Origin: Leptospira meyeri
GTDB taxonomy: Bacteria > Spirochaetota > Leptospiria > Leptospirales > Leptospiraceae
Direction of reading: 5' to 3'
Assembly: GCF_004368965.1 (NCBI RefSeq)
Contig: NZ_SORO01000001.1
Location: 496,001-560,000, forward strand
Length of the DNA: 64,000 nt
Shown here: positions 49,401 through 59,691 of the stretch, in pieces
How positions within the stretch are numbered: position 1 is the stretch's first letter
Layout of the letters: each line of letters begins with the position of its first letter
Notes under the pieces: model-generated
What the model was told of the DNA's origin: nothing
The model's input: only the letters and a program-made list of their open reading frames with translations
Databases searched by the model: none
Made by a program: the position numbers and the translations under genes

Positions 49401-50053
49401 TGGGTGGTCACAAAGTATATCTTCGCACTGGAGAATATGAAGATGGCCAACTTGGTGAAATCTTTATCGACATGCATAAAGAGGGAGCGGCTTTCCGTTC
49501 TCTAATGAACGCATTTGCAATCGCAGTTTCACTGGGTCTCCAACATGGTGTTCCGTTAGAAGAATTTGTAGAAGCATTTACTTTCTTCAAATTTGAGCCA
49601 AACGGTATGGTTTCTGGCAACCCTCATATCAAGATGTCAACTTCTGTGATCGATTACATCTTTAGAGAACTTGCCATCACTTACCTTGGTAGATACGACT
49701 TGGCACAAGTATCTCCAGAAGATTTAAGAACAGACGAAGTGGGTAGAAAGGCGACTGAACCGGCAAAGGACCTCGGGGGAAAGCAAGAAAGTAGCGGGTT
49801 AAGAGTTCCGATACAGGTAGCTCCCATTTCTATGAAGTCCGTGTTGGAAGAAAAACCAGAAGCAGTTGCAGTCGCAGGTGCGACGCCACCAACAGCAGCA
49901 CAATCAGCAGCGGCCACTCTCAAAATCATTGCAGAAGCAAGAACCAAAGGTTATACAGGAGATTCCTGTACAGAATGCGGTTCCTTCCAAATGGTTCGTA
50001 ACGGGGCTTGTCTCAAGTGTATCTCTTGTGGGTCCACTACTGGTTGTTCGTAA
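46433..50053 (+). CDS. nrdJ: Adenosylcobalamin-dependent (class II) ribonucleotide reductase
   Basis: This 1206-residue enzyme reduces ribonucleotides to deoxyribonucleotides without oxygen, using B12 to make the radical. The active-site [21 protein letters not shown] and [14 protein letters not shown] blocks are present, with a dimetal-free large-subunit organisation, and [20 protein letters not shown] zinc-ribbon tail with CTECGSF and CLKCISCG closes the protein and includes the reductant cysteines. The length matches the B12-dependent type. I see no cobalamin riboswitch in the 221-base leader. It ends at a strong bidirectional terminator. Confidence 0.95.
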   Translation: MKIERHFTKGNKGLYPNLTWVRKDSKITNTDGSVVFEANGVEVPDFWSQVATDILAQKYFRRKGVPKYLKKVAEKGIPEWLQRSVPDDEKLSALNPEDRFVGESDSKQVFHRLAGCWTYWGYKYGYFTDEDSARVFYEEVIFMLASQMAAPNSPQWFNTGLHWAYGIDGKSQGHYYVDPKSGKLVRSASSYEHPQPHACFIQSVDDDLVNEGGIMDLWVREARLFKYGSGTGTNFSNLRAANESLSGGGKSSGLMSFLKIGDRAAGAIKSGGTTRRAAKMVCLDMDHPDIEEFIDWKVQEEKKVASLVTGSILNNRLLNDIMSACSSAKQTLGEDAYDPTANVDLKKAIQKARKAFVPDNYIKRVIDLSKQGYKDLLFEELTTDWQSEAYNTVSGQNSNNSVRITNEFMEAVEKDLPFHLYNRTEKEKAKSQNREAKPAKTLRARDLWERIANAAWNSADPGTQYHSTINEWHTCPEDGAINASNPCSEYMFLDNTACNLASANLVKFLKEDGSFDVAGYRYLNKIWTIILEVSVLMAQFPSKEIAELSYKFRTLGLGYANLGSLLMIMGIPYDSQEAMAVTGAISSIMHMTAYATSAEMAKELGPFAGYEKNKDHMLRVIRNHRRAAYNAPKEEYEGLTITPVGINPSYLPSYLLEAAKEDSDRALELGEQYGYRNAQVTVIAPTGTIGLVMDCDTTGIEPDFALVKYKKLAGGGYFKIINQSVPAALKKLGYSQAEQDAIVNYCKGHATFNGAPGVNTARLKEKGFTEDVLEKLEKQLPFVFDIQFAFNKFTLGEDFLSKTLGIDPAVYNSMGFNLLETLGFSADEITQANDYVCGTMTIENAPFIKEKDLAVFDCANKCGKYGKRFLSYQSHIRIMAAAQPFISGAISKTINLPEEATIEDVKNAYLMSWKVMIKANALYRDGSKLSQPLNSVFQLLSAVGEEEEELQTSSAPKTVTEVAEKLVYKYIAERRKLPHRRAGYTQKAMVGGHKVYLRTGEYEDGQLGEIFIDMHKEGAAFRSLMNAFAIAVSLGLQHGVPLEEFVEAFTFFKFEPNGMVSGNPHIKMSTSVIDYIFRELAITYLGRYDLAQVSPEDLRTDEVGRKATEPAKDLGGKQESSGLRVPIQVAPISMKSVLEEKPEAVAVAGATPPTAAQSAAATLKIIAEARTKGYTGDSCTECGSFQMVRNGACLKCISCGSTTGCS

Positions 50054-50386
50054 AAACAAACAAATTAAAGACTGAACTCTGCTCTTTAAGGTTAGAGTTC
50101 AGAATTAATAAAAAAAAAGATCTCTTGGAATCATCCTTGAGATCTTTTTTTTTCTCTTAAATCACCTACAGTTGAATCTTGACTAATCCAGATAATTCAA
50201 AAGTCGTCTATCAATACTACTAGGCAAAAAATCCCAAAGGTATCTTTAATCCAATTTATCAACTGCATAAAGATGTCAGGAGAAATCAGGAAAAAATTCA
50301 AGTATAAATAGAGATTAATCCCTTATCGAAAGTATCAGAATGGTATTTTCGCCAAATAAAATCAATTTGATCAAACGAAGTTATAC
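50054..50386. other. Intergenic region between nrdJ and the T2SS operon
   Basis: The 333-base gap between two convergent units holds the terminator near its left end. The remaining 230 bases are AT-rich, with no open frame of note and no other hairpin that I can support. Confidence 0.6.
50111..50153. terminator. Strong bidirectional terminator after nrdJ
   Basis: An A-tract, GATCTC (50119-50124), an inner GGA/TCC stem, GAGATC (50139-50144) and a T-tract of nine form a long hairpin with U-tails on both strands. Confidence 0.85.
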
Positions 50387-51349
50387 TTAAGGAACGGGAG
50401 CTGGTTCAATAGAACCTTCTTCCGCTTTCGGTGCCGTTCCACCTAATTGATTCAAGTTGGGAAGATCCACTTTTGGTGAAGAAAATGTACCACGAATCGG
50501 GATACAAGTTTTGCCCCCTTCCTGCGGAAGTAAGGCAACCATACCCACTAAATCTTGGCGTTCCTGGGCAAATTTCTCAGTTAAAGTAAAACAAACCTTA
50601 AGATCCAATTGCGAAAAAGAAAAAGTGTCTGAAAGACGAATCACACCTTGGAATTGAAACTTGGCAAGAGAAGATTCCAAACTTCCTCGCTCCAAAAGTA
50701 ATTTACCCGAACGAATTTTAAATACAATGTTCGCCTTACGGATATCAGTTCCTTTCAAACTTCCAAGGAATGGAATCTCTGCAGATTCCTTGATTTTTCC
50801 TCCAGAAAGGTCAATCTCCCCTTCACCATTCCATTTTGTAATTTTGTCATCTATCGATGATAAACGAAGAGGAATGTCTAGAGTTTGAATGCTCATGGCC
50901 CATTCGCTACCTTCAAAACTAAAATACCCGATGTTGGCATCACCTTCTAATCGAGATTGCAGAAGTCCAAAAAGAGATACACCTAAACTAATTTCTTCTG
51001 CCTTAATAGAAGTCCCAGTTGGAAAACTAGCGACAAAACTATCGAACGACTTTCTTCCAATCATAGGAAAGTGAATTTCTTTGGCATCCATAAAGACACC
51101 GGTTTCTTTTCCAGTTTTAATCAGCAGTGAACGAACAATTTCATTTAAAGGAAAAATAAATAAAGTGAATATGAAAAAGGAAACAAAAGCAATCGCTATT
51201 AAAGTAAGTATTTGTTTGCGGTTGACTTTGGAATGTTCTTCATCCCCATCTTCATCAAACAAATCACCGTCATCTTCCAAGAGACTTTCCTGGATTTCTT
51301 GGTCTTCATTGTCTAGGAAATCTTCTTCCAACTCATTTTCTTTTGGCAT
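50387..51349 (-). CDS. gspN: Type II secretion system protein N
   Basis: The last gene of the secretion operon. The 320-residue protein has a very acidic cytoplasmic N-terminus (MPKENELEEDFLDNEDQE), one membrane helix at about 48-70 and a periplasmic part with beta-rich repeats such as GEGEIDLSGGKIKESAEIPF, resembling the long GspN of leptospires and deltaproteobacteria. GspN is an accessory protein of uncertain role, not present in every T2SS. It starts one base after gspM. Confidence 0.72.
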   Translation of the reverse strand: MPKENELEEDFLDNEDQEIQESLLEDDGDLFDEDGDEEHSKVNRKQILTLIAIAFVSFFIFTLFIFPLNEIVRSLLIKTGKETGVFMDAKEIHFPMIGRKSFDSFVASFPTGTSIKAEEISLGVSLFGLLQSRLEGDANIGYFSFEGSEWAMSIQTLDIPLRLSSIDDKITKWNGEGEIDLSGGKIKESAEIPFLGSLKGTDIRKANIVFKIRSGKLLLERGSLESSLAKFQFQGVIRLSDTFSFSQLDLKVCFTLTEKFAQERQDLVGMVALLPQEGGKTCIPIRGTFSSPKVDLPNLNQLGGTAPKAEEGSIEPAPVP

Positions 51350-51350
51350 A

Positions 51351-51875
51351 TTATTTCCCTTTGGACAAACGACTATAGGATGAAACTTTTAAGTTTACAT
51401 CATAAATTTCTTTTTCAGCAAATGGTTTTCGAAAACTAAGTAAATCTACCTTTGCTTGGATTTGTTTATTCTTTTCTATATCATAAACTAGTTTAATAAT
51501 ATCTTGCAAAAGCACTGACCGAAAGGATACATCGATGGTAATTTTGTTATAATCTTTTTGAATGACGTTACTTGTATCCTTCATCGTTTGGACTTTATCT
51601 TTGAGATTATAACGTATCAGAATTTGGTCCAGTTTCGAATACATGACACTCACATCTTCTTCGCTTCCACCAGACTGCAAACCACGTAAATAATTGTATT
51701 CCCGAATCACCCGATCGAGCTCCGTAGCCTGCGATCTAGTTTCAAAAATTTCTTCCGTTAAGCTATTTCTTAAGTCAGAAAAAAGTGTGATGATTGTATA
51801 AATTCCAAGTAAAGCAACAAAACTAATGAGTCCTGTGACTAAAACACGTTCTCTATCGTTGAGCCGATCAAACAT
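51351..51875 (-). CDS. gspM: Type II secretion system protein M-like
   Basis: A 174-residue bitopic protein: short cytoplasmic start (MFDRLNDRERVLVTG), one hydrophobic helix (LISFVALLGIYTIITLF) and a periplasmic coiled-coil/ferredoxin-like region, which is the GspM plan. It stabilises GspL in the inner-membrane platform. It shares one base with the gspL stop. The primary sequence is poorly conserved, so position in the operon is a major part of the evidence. Confidence 0.78.
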   Translation of the reverse strand: MFDRLNDRERVLVTGLISFVALLGIYTIITLFSDLRNSLTEEIFETRSQATELDRVIREYNYLRGLQSGGSEEDVSVMYSKLDQILIRYNLKDKVQTMKDTSNVIQKDYNKITIDVSFRSVLLQDIIKLVYDIEKNKQIQAKVDLLSFRKPFAEKEIYDVNLKVSSYSRLSKGK

Positions 51876-53497
51876 TAAGGTTCATCCTTTGGAGTCACAA
51901 CATCCATTTTGATTTTAAAACTGACTTTGAATTTGTTTACACCAGTAATGAGTCTTTTGTTTTGGATTTGAATATTCGTAAATTTTTCAGATTTTTCTAA
52001 AGCTGATTGGATAGTTCCAATTTCTCCAAATTCATTTACCCGACCATAAATTTGAATTTCCTTTTCTTCGAAATTAAACTGATCTAAAATAAACGGCAAA
52101 ACATCCGGAGATGGAAATTGTTCCGTGACTTCATTTAAAACATCCAAAACACTTTCTTGAGAAAGAAAAAGCCGATAGATTTCTGTTTTTTTACGTTCTG
52201 CTTTTAATTTTTTACTAGCTGCATCAAGCGGATCTTCGTCTTCTCCCAGTTCTCCACCAATCCCGTTTTTATATTTTTCAAGTAACACTTGTTTATTTGC
52301 AGAAATTTTTCGTTTATCTAAAATAATTCCGATAATAAAAACTCCGAATAACAGGACAAGAGATATACTAACTAAAATTAAATGAGGTTTAAAGGCGGAT
52401 AATTTAAATCGATTTGTGTGAATTCGTTTTGCAAACCCTGTTTCTAAAAAATTTACCCGGTTTCTGGATTCAAAATGGGTTCCGGTAGCTACTGCTGTCA
52501 CAAAACTCGGATCTTCAATTCCTAAGAATTCATATCTTCCCGTTTTAATTCCTAATTTTTCTTCTAGATAAGCAGTAAGGCCGGGGTATAAACTCGCACC
52601 CCCAGATAAAAGAATGAGACTTGGTCTTTCAGTTTCAGGTAGGGAAAATACACTATTCTCCACTTCATGAATGAGTTGGTCTAGTTTTGCTAAAATAAAT
52701 TTTCGAAGAGATTTCCATTGAACTGAAGTCATATGGAACCGTGAAAGAAAACTTGTTTCCTCTGTTTTTTCAACCGTTTCAAAAAGAAAACCAACAGGAA
52801 GAGATTCTTTAATGATTCGAGCATCTTCCAGTTCAATCTTTAACAAATTTGCAATCTCTAGGCTTACATCTTCACCACCAATATAAATTTGGCGGGTATG
52901 TCGAAGTTTTCCTTCAAACAGGACATTGAGAATGCTATACCTTCCGCCTAAATCAAGTTGTAAGATGGTTTGGTCGGCAAGTAACAACGGATAATTTTTT
53001 GTAACTAACGATGACAAAGCAAAAGAATCAAGAGACAAACAAGATAAAGAAAGATCTCCCTTGGCAAAGGGTTTTAACGCCCGAAGTAATTCAGAATGAT
53101 GGACATTGAATGAAATAACCTCTGAGTTTTCTTTATTGGATCTCCATGTTTTACCAATGACTTCCAATTCCTCCATGGGATACGGAACCAGGTTTTCCAC
53201 TTCAAAAGGCAAAACTTCTTGGATGGCTTTTTCTGAAACCAAAGGAACTGTGAGGTCACGTACAAAAAGATTATGGATTCCTAAATTAAGAAGAAAGCGG
53301 TTCTCTTCAGGAAAAAAACTTTGAATGAAACGGATGATATTGTATTCGAAGGGATCCCCTTCTGATTCGTCTAGTTCCACAACAGGAAGGCTTTCCGTTC
53401 GAAGGATCACAACTTTTCCAAGAACCTTTTTAAAAAGGACTCCTTTGAGAAACGTGGAACCATAATCGATTGCTAGGTATTGGTCAAATGATAACAT
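51875..53497 (-). CDS. gspL: Type II secretion system protein L/PilM-like
   Basis: The 540-residue protein has an actin-like cytoplasmic domain (LAIDYGSTFLKGVLFKK; LDLGGRYSILNVLFEG; LLSGGASLYPGLTAYLEE) resembling PilM and GspL, one membrane helix near 375-395 (ILVSISLVLLFGVFIIGIIL), and a periplasmic ferredoxin-like end. GspL links the ATPase GspE to the membrane platform. Its length is larger than typical GspL because the actin-like part is complete. It lies between gspK and gspM in canonical order. Confidence 0.83.
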   Translation of the reverse strand: MLSFDQYLAIDYGSTFLKGVLFKKVLGKVVILRTESLPVVELDESEGDPFEYNIIRFIQSFFPEENRFLLNLGIHNLFVRDLTVPLVSEKAIQEVLPFEVENLVPYPMEELEVIGKTWRSNKENSEVISFNVHHSELLRALKPFAKGDLSLSCLSLDSFALSSLVTKNYPLLLADQTILQLDLGGRYSILNVLFEGKLRHTRQIYIGGEDVSLEIANLLKIELEDARIIKESLPVGFLFETVEKTEETSFLSRFHMTSVQWKSLRKFILAKLDQLIHEVENSVFSLPETERPSLILLSGGASLYPGLTAYLEEKLGIKTGRYEFLGIEDPSFVTAVATGTHFESRNRVNFLETGFAKRIHTNRFKLSAFKPHLILVSISLVLLFGVFIIGIILDKRKISANKQVLLEKYKNGIGGELGEDEDPLDAASKKLKAERKKTEIYRLFLSQESVLDVLNEVTEQFPSPDVLPFILDQFNFEEKEIQIYGRVNEFGEIGTIQSALEKSEKFTNIQIQNKRLITGVNKFKVSFKIKMDVVTPKDEP

Positions 53498-53499
53498 AA

Positions 53500-54600
53500 T
53501 TAATCTTCTGTATAGTATAACATTTGGTTGTTGGTAAGGTCAAAAAGACCCGAAACTTTCCGAACCACTTTATCCTTGATAATCCCAACCCCTGTGATTT
53601 TATAAACTTCGCCTTTGGTTTTGATACGCCCACCAGAGACATCAGTACCCTCTCCCGCCAGTTCCTTATACAGAGTGAGGTCCCCTGTTGTTTTGACTTG
53701 GAATTCTGGTTCGGTCTCCAGATCTTTCAATTCTTTAATATAGCCTCCTTTCTGCAACTTGAGTTTCAAAATTTTCATGGCTGCCTGTTTGGTCATAAAA
53801 TCAGAAAGCGAAATAAGGACAAAATAGGGGGCTGTATTGATATTGATCCGATCATCGTAAGAATCGCCCGCAGGTAAATAAGCAGTGATATTATTGGAGA
53901 GCACATAATCTTTATCGGAACGAAGAGCTCTTTCCTCCTCCGTCATAAAGTCTTTGGAGTTATTTTTATCATAATCTTTTGGCTTTAAACTTTCATACAC
54001 AACAGAACGATCAAATCCTTTCACACTCAAAAGCTCTGAAAGTGAATAGAGAGGAGCATTTTTGATTTTTCTCGGTGGAGAGAGTCTATTGTAATAGTAC
54101 TGCTCGGCCCCTCCTCCTGTTTCCTGGTGATTTTCATCAATCCAGTCCAAAATCGGGAAAATCATCTCTCGTTTTAACCCAAACTGGTAAAAAAGACGGG
54201 TCACCATTTCAATCGTTCTTTGGTTGGGTTGGTCATCATATATCTTCACGAGAGAGTTGATATTGATTTTCCCATCTTCAGGACTCATGGTGTAATAAAT
54301 GACACCGCCACCAAGTGGGATCGGAGGAGGATCCATTGCAAGACCAGATTGGTATAAAACCTCTTCTGGAATTTTTTTAAGTGCTCCGACTGCCCCCATA
54401 AACCCAGCTTTAGCGAGCATATGTGCACGAAATCCGTCCGCCTGCGAACGAGCGACCCGATATTCCGTCGCAGCATCTTCAAAGAATTTTGAAGCTGTGA
54501 ATAATGATGCCGTACCTATGGCCATCACAAGGAGATAGACCATAAATCCTTTTTTGGCTTTTTTATTTGTAGAGGATAACCGGATGCGCCAGCGATTCAT
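53500..54600 (-). CDS. gspK: Type II secretion system minor pseudopilin K
   Basis: GspK caps the pseudopilus tip. I choose the ATG at 54600, which gives leader MNRWRIRLSSTNKKAKKG, cleaved before FMVYLLVMAIGTASLF; a TTG at 54624 is also open. As expected for GspK, position +5 is not Glu (it is Leu). The large globular domain includes SPEDGKININSL and the calcium-like/SAM-like helices seen in the family. It overlaps the 3' end of gspJ. Confidence 0.87.
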   Translation of the reverse strand: MNRWRIRLSSTNKKAKKGFMVYLLVMAIGTASLFTASKFFEDAATEYRVARSQADGFRAHMLAKAGFMGAVGALKKIPEEVLYQSGLAMDPPPIPLGGGVIYYTMSPEDGKININSLVKIYDDQPNQRTIEMVTRLFYQFGLKREMIFPILDWIDENHQETGGGAEQYYYNRLSPPRKIKNAPLYSLSELLSVKGFDRSVVYESLKPKDYDKNNSKDFMTEEERALRSDKDYVLSNNITAYLPAGDSYDDRININTAPYFVLISLSDFMTKQAAMKILKLKLQKGGYIKELKDLETEPEFQVKTTGDLTLYKELAGEGTDVSGGRIKTKGEVYKITGVGIIKDKVVRKVSGLFDLTNNQMLYYTED

Positions 54601-55204
54601 ATTTAACAAATGCATTCCCCACAAGTGATATTATTTCAAACCGAATCAGTCTTGGAATTTTTTTGGTCGTACGGGAATTCCAATCATCAACCCATTTGTC
54701 TCCACGTTCCGAAAACTTCATTTGAAAACTCTTTACATTTTCTAACAATACATGTTCGACTCCACCCTGAGTCGGAAATGTATCAATCATTTCATCTTCC
54801 CTGCGAATGAGATAAGACAATCCATCCATTTTGGGATTAGGCATCTTTCGTAAATAAAAAGAAACTTCTCTGACAGAAGCCTGTCCTTCTTCTTCGGAAT
54901 TAGGATTGGATGTTGCAAATACAATCCGGTCATTTCTTGTACCAGTCACCCCATCTTGTTTGCCTACAAACAAAATTCGTTTTTGGTTATCGATAAAATA
55001 AGTTCGTGCGAGTGTACCACGTATATTTTCCATTGCATACAAAATGTCTTTACGATTTGCTCCTTTGTTCGAAGCTCCTTTTTTGGAAATCTTATTCGCT
55101 GTATAAAATACAGAAAAAATTCCTGTAAAAATAACCGCCATAATCATCACAACAATGGAAATTTCTACCAGTGTGAATCCACGTTTCTGGCGATAAACAA
55201 ACAT
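54563..55204 (-). CDS. gspJ: Type II secretion system minor pseudopilin J
   Basis: Prepilin leader MFVYRQKRG is cleaved before FTLVEISIVVMIMAVIFTG, with Glu at +5. The 213-residue length and periplasmic beta-rich domain (RIVFATSNPN; VREVSFYLRKM; MKFSERGDKW) fit GspJ, which forms the tip complex with GspI and GspK. Its start shares one base with the gspI stop (54.. overlap at 55204). Confidence 0.88.
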   Translation of the reverse strand: MFVYRQKRGFTLVEISIVVMIMAVIFTGIFSVFYTANKISKKGASNKGANRKDILYAMENIRGTLARTYFIDNQKRILFVGKQDGVTGTRNDRIVFATSNPNSEEEGQASVREVSFYLRKMPNPKMDGLSYLIRREDEMIDTFPTQGGVEHVLLENVKSFQMKFSERGDKWVDDWNSRTTKKIPRLIRFEIISLVGNAFVKYESLAHPVILYK

Positions 55205-55731
55205 TAGTATTTTGTACTCCTAAATGTTTCTACGCTATAAGTTTCTTTTTTGTTTCCATCCATATAAAAAATAGAAACCTTAACTCGAAATACTTTTAAA
55301 ACCCCACCAGTTTCAAAACTTTTTTTCTGCCCCCTTTTTTTCATCAGGTCGCTAAGTCCAACATCCTTATCACCCAACATATCTTTCGGTGCTTTGTTTC
55401 GCAAAGCTTCCGCATTCGGACCACCAGCAAGTTTGAGAAGATCCATTTCTTCTTCTTTGATTTCGGTTTCGAAAGTGTATCCAGGAAAGGCATCAATGGA
55501 ACCGCGAGAAGTATCCGTTTGCATGGTAGTGGATGAATCCACTTGTGCCATTTTAATCTTTGCCAAATGGACTGCATTGGCAAGTAATACGGCTTTTTTC
55601 TGATACGAAATTCCTTCTGCGATAAGAGAATATGTATAAGTCATGACCATAGCTGCCATTGCCATTGCAATTGTGACTTCAAAAAGAGTAAAAGCAGGAC
55701 GAAGAGAACTATTTAGGAGGGGTTTTTGCAT
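55204..55731 (-). CDS. gspI: Type II secretion system minor pseudopilin I
   Basis: The 175-residue protein has an N-terminal leader (MQKPLLNSSLRPA) before FTLFEVTIAMAMAAMVMTYTY, with Glu at +5. The residue before the cleavage point is Ala rather than the usual Gly. The rest fits GspI: ANAVHLAKIKMAQVD just after the helix, then a beta domain. It overlaps gspH by 23 bases. Confidence 0.87.
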   Translation of the reverse strand: MQKPLLNSSLRPAFTLFEVTIAMAMAAMVMTYTYSLIAEGISYQKKAVLLANAVHLAKIKMAQVDSSTTMQTDTSRGSIDAFPGYTFETEIKEEEMDLLKLAGGPNAEALRNKAPKDMLGDKDVGLSDLMKKRGQKKSFETGGVLKVFRVKVSIFYMDGNKKETYSVETFRSTKY

Positions 55732-56341
55732 TTGAGTCTACCTGTTCATCTCTTTCGTCGAGCCCGTAGGAAATTTTTTGGATCTGATTTGTTTCTGGTT
55801 CAGGAAAGTATTCTGTTTTGTGGATTTTGACTTTTCCGCCGTAACGGTAGACTTGAATGGTTCTTTTAATTTCCGTATCGGAACCTACGTATAAAAACAA
55901 ATCGGTAGTGGTACCTTGAGGAGTAAATACAATTCGAATTTTTCCTTCTGATTTTGGCTTACCACCTAAGTCTCGTACGCTGACAATTTTTGAATAAAAT
56001 GGTAACGTTACTTTTTTTAGAATCGCTTCTTCTTCAAGTCCACCTTCCTCTCTTTTTAAAAGGAAAAACTGATATTCTCTTTTTTCAAAGTCGTATTGGA
56101 ATAAAACGGCTTGGTTGGTAAGTTGGGCTTTGTTGTATCCGAATTTAAAAGATTCTTGTAACTTAACAGCAATATCTTCTGTAGAAGGAATGATGAGATT
56201 GCGGAGGGTACCTCCGACAATCACCATAATTAGACCAAGAATGGAAATTACAACGGCGATCTCAATCAGTGTGAGACCAACTCGTAATTTCCTTTTGGTT
56301 TTCAAAACCGAAATTTTATCGGAAAGCGGCCGGGTAATCAT
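55709..56341 (-). CDS. gspH: Type II secretion system minor pseudopilin H
   Basis: I choose the ATG at 56341 (MITRPLSDKISVLKTKRKLRVG leader, about 22 residues), because the longer frame from 56401 would run far into gspG. Cleavage is before LTLIEIAVVISILGLIMVIVGG with Glu at +5. The C-terminal beta domain (GKIRIVFTPQGTTTDLFLYV) fits GspH, a minor pseudopilin between the tip and the major GspG. It overlaps the gspG end by 26 bases. Confidence 0.85.
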   Translation of the reverse strand: MITRPLSDKISVLKTKRKLRVGLTLIEIAVVISILGLIMVIVGGTLRNLIIPSTEDIAVKLQESFKFGYNKAQLTNQAVLFQYDFEKREYQFFLLKREEGGLEEEAILKKVTLPFYSKIVSVRDLGGKPKSEGKIRIVFTPQGTTTDLFLYVGSDTEIKRTIQVYRYGGKVKIHKTEYFPEPETNQIQKISYGLDERDEQVDSNAKTPPK

Positions 56342-56777
56342 CCGGTGAAAGGATATTGAAATCTTTATTTTTTCCTTCTCCACCTTCTTTTTTGTCTTCA
56401 CCTAAAGTCAGAATTTGAGGAACAGCTCCTTCAAATTTTAAAACATAAGGCGTTTTCCACGGATCTTTTAGAACTGCTTTTTCACGAACAATGGGTTCGT
56501 AATCATCACCGATTTTATCGTCATCTGGTTTTTCGATGAGAGCCTGCAAACCTTGTTCTTCCGAAGGATATTTATCATACACTTCTAAATAACGTTCCAG
56601 TGCTGTTTTCAGAACAGCACTATCATTTTTAAGCTTCAATTTTTTTTCGCCTTCACCCCGGTTTCCGATACTGGAGTAAAGAATCGCCATAAGAGATCCT
56701 AAAATGAGCATTACCACGGTAATCTCGATTAGAGTTAGTCCCTCACGTATCTTTCTGTGTTTCCCTTTAGTTTTCAT
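56316..56777 (-). CDS. gspG: Type II secretion system major pseudopilin
   Basis: GspG is the major subunit of the pseudopilus. Leader MKTKGKHRKIREG is cleaved before LTLIEITVVMLILGSLMAIL, Glu at +5. The conserved major-pseudopilin region LKTALERYLEVYDKYPSEEQGLQALIEKP (residues about 55-85) and KDPWKTPYVLKF are present, which separates it from the minor pseudopilins. 153 residues is normal. It starts five bases after gspF. Confidence 0.94.
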   Translation of the reverse strand: MKTKGKHRKIREGLTLIEITVVMLILGSLMAILYSSIGNRGEGEKKLKLKNDSAVLKTALERYLEVYDKYPSEEQGLQALIEKPDDDKIGDDYEPIVREKAVLKDPWKTPYVLKFEGAVPQILTLGEDKKEGGEGKNKDFNILSPDDYPAAFR

Positions 56778-56782
56778 AAACT

Positions 56783-58009
56783 CTACATCCCCTGGATTTC
56801 TTGAGTTAGTTTGTACATTGGCGTCATAATAGCTGCCATGATTGTAAAAATAATTCCACCCATTACAATGATCATCATTGGTTCTAATGATTGGGTCAAA
56901 GATTTTATTGCCGTATCCACCTCGGATTCATAGATTTCCGAAAGTTTATTCATCATTTCGGGGACTTTGTCAGAGGCTTCCCCCGCACTGAGCATCCCAA
57001 GAACCATTTGGGGGAGGACTTGTGATCCTTGTAAAGAATCAGAAAGTTTTCCACCTTCTTTTATTTTGACTATGGCCGATTCAATTTCTTCCTTAAATAC
57101 CGTATGTCCTACGACATCAGAAACAATGTTCAAAGAAACGATGAGAGGCACTCGGTTCAGAAGTAAAATTGATAAATTTCTAGCGAAATTCGAAACCAAA
57201 ATTTTTCGAAGTAAGGTTCCAATCACCGGTAACCTTAATAAAAATTTGTCCCAAGTTTTTTTTCCTTCGCCTGAACTTTTCCATTTCATAAAACTGAGAA
57301 ACCCACCTGCAATGGCTCCTAAAATTATAAACCAATAATTGGTGAGAACATAGGACAAAAAGATCACACTTCTTGTCAGGAGTGGAAGTTTGGCATCAAA
57401 GGAAGCAAACAACTGTTCAATTTGAGGAATGACCACAACAAGTAAGAAGATCGAAACACCTAACGAAAGTAATCCCATGATCATGGGATAAATCATTGCC
57501 ACTTGGACTTTTGATTTTAATTCAGAAGATTTTTCCTCCAATTCGGCTAACCGGTGCAAGGTATTCTCGTAATTTCCGGTAGACTCACCAACTGAAATCA
57601 AACTAGGATATTGGTCAGGAAAGACTGTTTTGTGTTTTTTCATGGATTCGGAAAGGCTCATTCCTTCCGTGATGTCTGCTCGCATCTCAATCAAAACTTT
57701 TTTGAAGTAGATATTTTCCACTTGGTCAATGATGGAAAGTAAACACTTATCGAGTGGAATACCTGCACCAAGTAGTGTCCCTAACTGTTTACAAAATAAT
57801 CCCACTTCTTTTCTGGGAATTCGGTATAATAATTTTGATAAAAAAGGAAAAAGTTCTCTTTCTTCCTTTTCGCGATCTTCCTGGATGGAGCGAACGTATA
57901 GACCTTTCGCCTTTAGTTTGTTACGTGCAGCCTGAAGGTTCGGGGCGTCGATAATATTTTTTTCTTCTTTGCCCTTTCTATTGAATGCAACGTAAGTAAA
58001 TAGTGGCAT
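56783..58009 (-). CDS. gspF: Type II secretion system inner-membrane platform protein F
   Basis: The 408-residue polytopic protein has the two repeated GspF/PilC domains: first with KEVGLFCKQLGTLLGAGIPL and second with FARNLSILLLNRVPLIVSL, each followed by membrane helices, ending in MIIVMGGIIFTIMAAIMTPMY. It contacts the GspE ATPase and the pseudopilus base. It lies five bases after gspE. Confidence 0.94.
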   Translation of the reverse strand: MPLFTYVAFNRKGKEEKNIIDAPNLQAARNKLKAKGLYVRSIQEDREKEERELFPFLSKLLYRIPRKEVGLFCKQLGTLLGAGIPLDKCLLSIIDQVENIYFKKVLIEMRADITEGMSLSESMKKHKTVFPDQYPSLISVGESTGNYENTLHRLAELEEKSSELKSKVQVAMIYPMIMGLLSLGVSIFLLVVVIPQIEQLFASFDAKLPLLTRSVIFLSYVLTNYWFIILGAIAGGFLSFMKWKSSGEGKKTWDKFLLRLPVIGTLLRKILVSNFARNLSILLLNRVPLIVSLNIVSDVVGHTVFKEEIESAIVKIKEGGKLSDSLQGSQVLPQMVLGMLSAGEASDKVPEMMNKLSEIYESEVDTAIKSLTQSLEPMMIIVMGGIIFTIMAAIMTPMYKLTQEIQGM

Positions 58010-58014
58010 AAAAT

Positions 58015-59691
58015 TTAAGATACCCGAAGAACTTCTTCTGGGGTAGTTACACCCTCGATGACTTTATATTTGCCGTAATCTTGCAAGGTAGAAAGACCAT
58101 TTTTAAGAGCGAGTTCCTTGATTCTATTGGAGTCGGCACCTTGTAAAATGGCACGTTTGATTTCATCATTCATGGTAAGAAGTTCATACAAACCAGTTCG
58201 CCCCTTGTATCCAGAATTTAGACAGGAGGAACAACCTTTCCCACGATACAAAACACCATTTTTTAGTTCTTTTCTTTGGATTCCAAGACCAGCTAAATCT
58301 TTATCAGTAGGTTTGTAACTTGTTTTACAATCCTTACAAATAACACGAACAAGACGTTGGGCCATAAAACCTAACACCGAACTTGTGATAAGGTAAGGTT
58401 CGATTCCCATATCCACAAGCCTAGTCACAGCTGAGGACGCATCATTGGTATGGAGAGTTGAAAATACTAAGTGACCAGTGAGGGATGCTTGGATGGCAAT
58501 CCTTGCTGTTTCCTCGTCGCGGATTTCCCCTACCATTACCACATCCGGATCTTGACGAAGGATGGAACGAAGGCCCGCCGCAAAAGTTAAACCTATTTTT
58601 TCGTTCATTTGCATTTGCGAAATTCCATCCATTTGGTATTCCACTGGATCTTCGCAAGTGATGATGTTTCGTTCTTCTGTATTGATTTCAGAAAGCGCAG
58701 AGTAGAGAGTTGTTGATTTACCAGATCCAGTAGGACCCGTGACTAAAATAATTCCATAGGGTTTATAAATTAAATTTTTAAAATCATTTAAAATTTCTTT
58801 ATTAAAACCCATTGTTTCGATCGAATACTTTTGATCTGTTTTGTTTAGGATACGCATTACGATACGTTCCCCAAATTGACATGGAATGATGGAAACCCGG
58901 ACATCCACGTCCTTTCCCGCTAACCTAAGTTTGATTCTACCGTCTTGAGGCAATCGGTTTTCCGCAATATTCAAATTCGACATGATTTTGATACGAGTGG
59001 ATATCCCCGCCAAATAGGATTTAGGTGGCGTAAGAACTTTTTGTAAAACCCCATCCACACGATACCGAACCACGACCGATTTTTCAAATGGTTCTACGTG
59101 GATATCAGAAGCTCTTTCAGAAACAGCTTGGGATAAAATCACATTCACCATCTTAATGATGGGAGCCTCATTGGATAAATCCAAGGCATCGGATTCAAAA
59201 GCATCGGAGAGATCTCCGAAACTTCCATCCATTTCATCCATCATCTCTTTCGCTTCGGCGGTGGTTTTGTCAAACTGAGAATGGATGATTCTCATAATTT
59301 CGTTTTCTGTGGCGAGAACGAACTGGATTTCGTATCCTTTTAAGAAGGACCTCATATCATCCATAGGATGGAGGTCCGTTGGATCACAAGTGGCAACGAT
59401 TACTTTTTTGCCTTTGACAGAAACAGGAACAATTTTAGAACGTTGGACGAGTTTTAAGGGAATTTTTCCGAATACATCATCATTTCCAACAAACTCAAGT
59501 TTGTCGATAAACTCCATACGATGGAGTTTTGCTAATGCTTTTAGAATGTCAGTTTCAGAAGCGAGACCTTTTTTTTGAATGATATGAGTGATGGGAAGAT
59601 TTGTTTTTTCCTGTTGTTTGGAAATATCTTCAAGATCCTTTATCGTCAGGATCCCATCTTCTAATAGAATTTGGCCTAAACTCTTTCTCAT
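58015..59691 (-). CDS. gspE: Type II secretion system ATPase E
   Basis: The cytoplasmic hexameric ATPase powering pseudopilus assembly, 558 residues. The N-terminal domain links to GspL; the core has [20 protein letters not shown], Walker [14 protein letters not shown], Asp box, Walker [13 protein letters not shown] and His box [13 protein letters not shown]. Zinc-binding cysteine pairs CKDC and CSSC lie in the C-terminal part (about residues 452-490). The ATG shares four bases with the gspD stop. Confidence 0.95.
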   Translation of the reverse strand: MRKSLGQILLEDGILTIKDLEDISKQQEKTNLPITHIIQKKGLASETDILKALAKLHRMEFIDKLEFVGNDDVFGKIPLKLVQRSKIVPVSVKGKKVIVATCDPTDLHPMDDMRSFLKGYEIQFVLATENEIMRIIHSQFDKTTAEAKEMMDEMDGSFGDLSDAFESDALDLSNEAPIIKMVNVILSQAVSERASDIHVEPFEKSVVVRYRVDGVLQKVLTPPKSYLAGISTRIKIMSNLNIAENRLPQDGRIKLRLAGKDVDVRVSIIPCQFGERIVMRILNKTDQKYSIETMGFNKEILNDFKNLIYKPYGIILVTGPTGSGKSTTLYSALSEINTEERNIITCEDPVEYQMDGISQMQMNEKIGLTFAAGLRSILRQDPDVVMVGEIRDEETARIAIQASLTGHLVFSTLHTNDASSAVTRLVDMGIEPYLITSSVLGFMAQRLVRVICKDCKTSYKPTDKDLAGLGIQRKELKNGVLYRGKGCSSCLNSGYKGRTGLYELLTMNDEIKRAILQGADSNRIKELALKNGLSTLQDYGKYKVIEGVTTPEEVLRVS

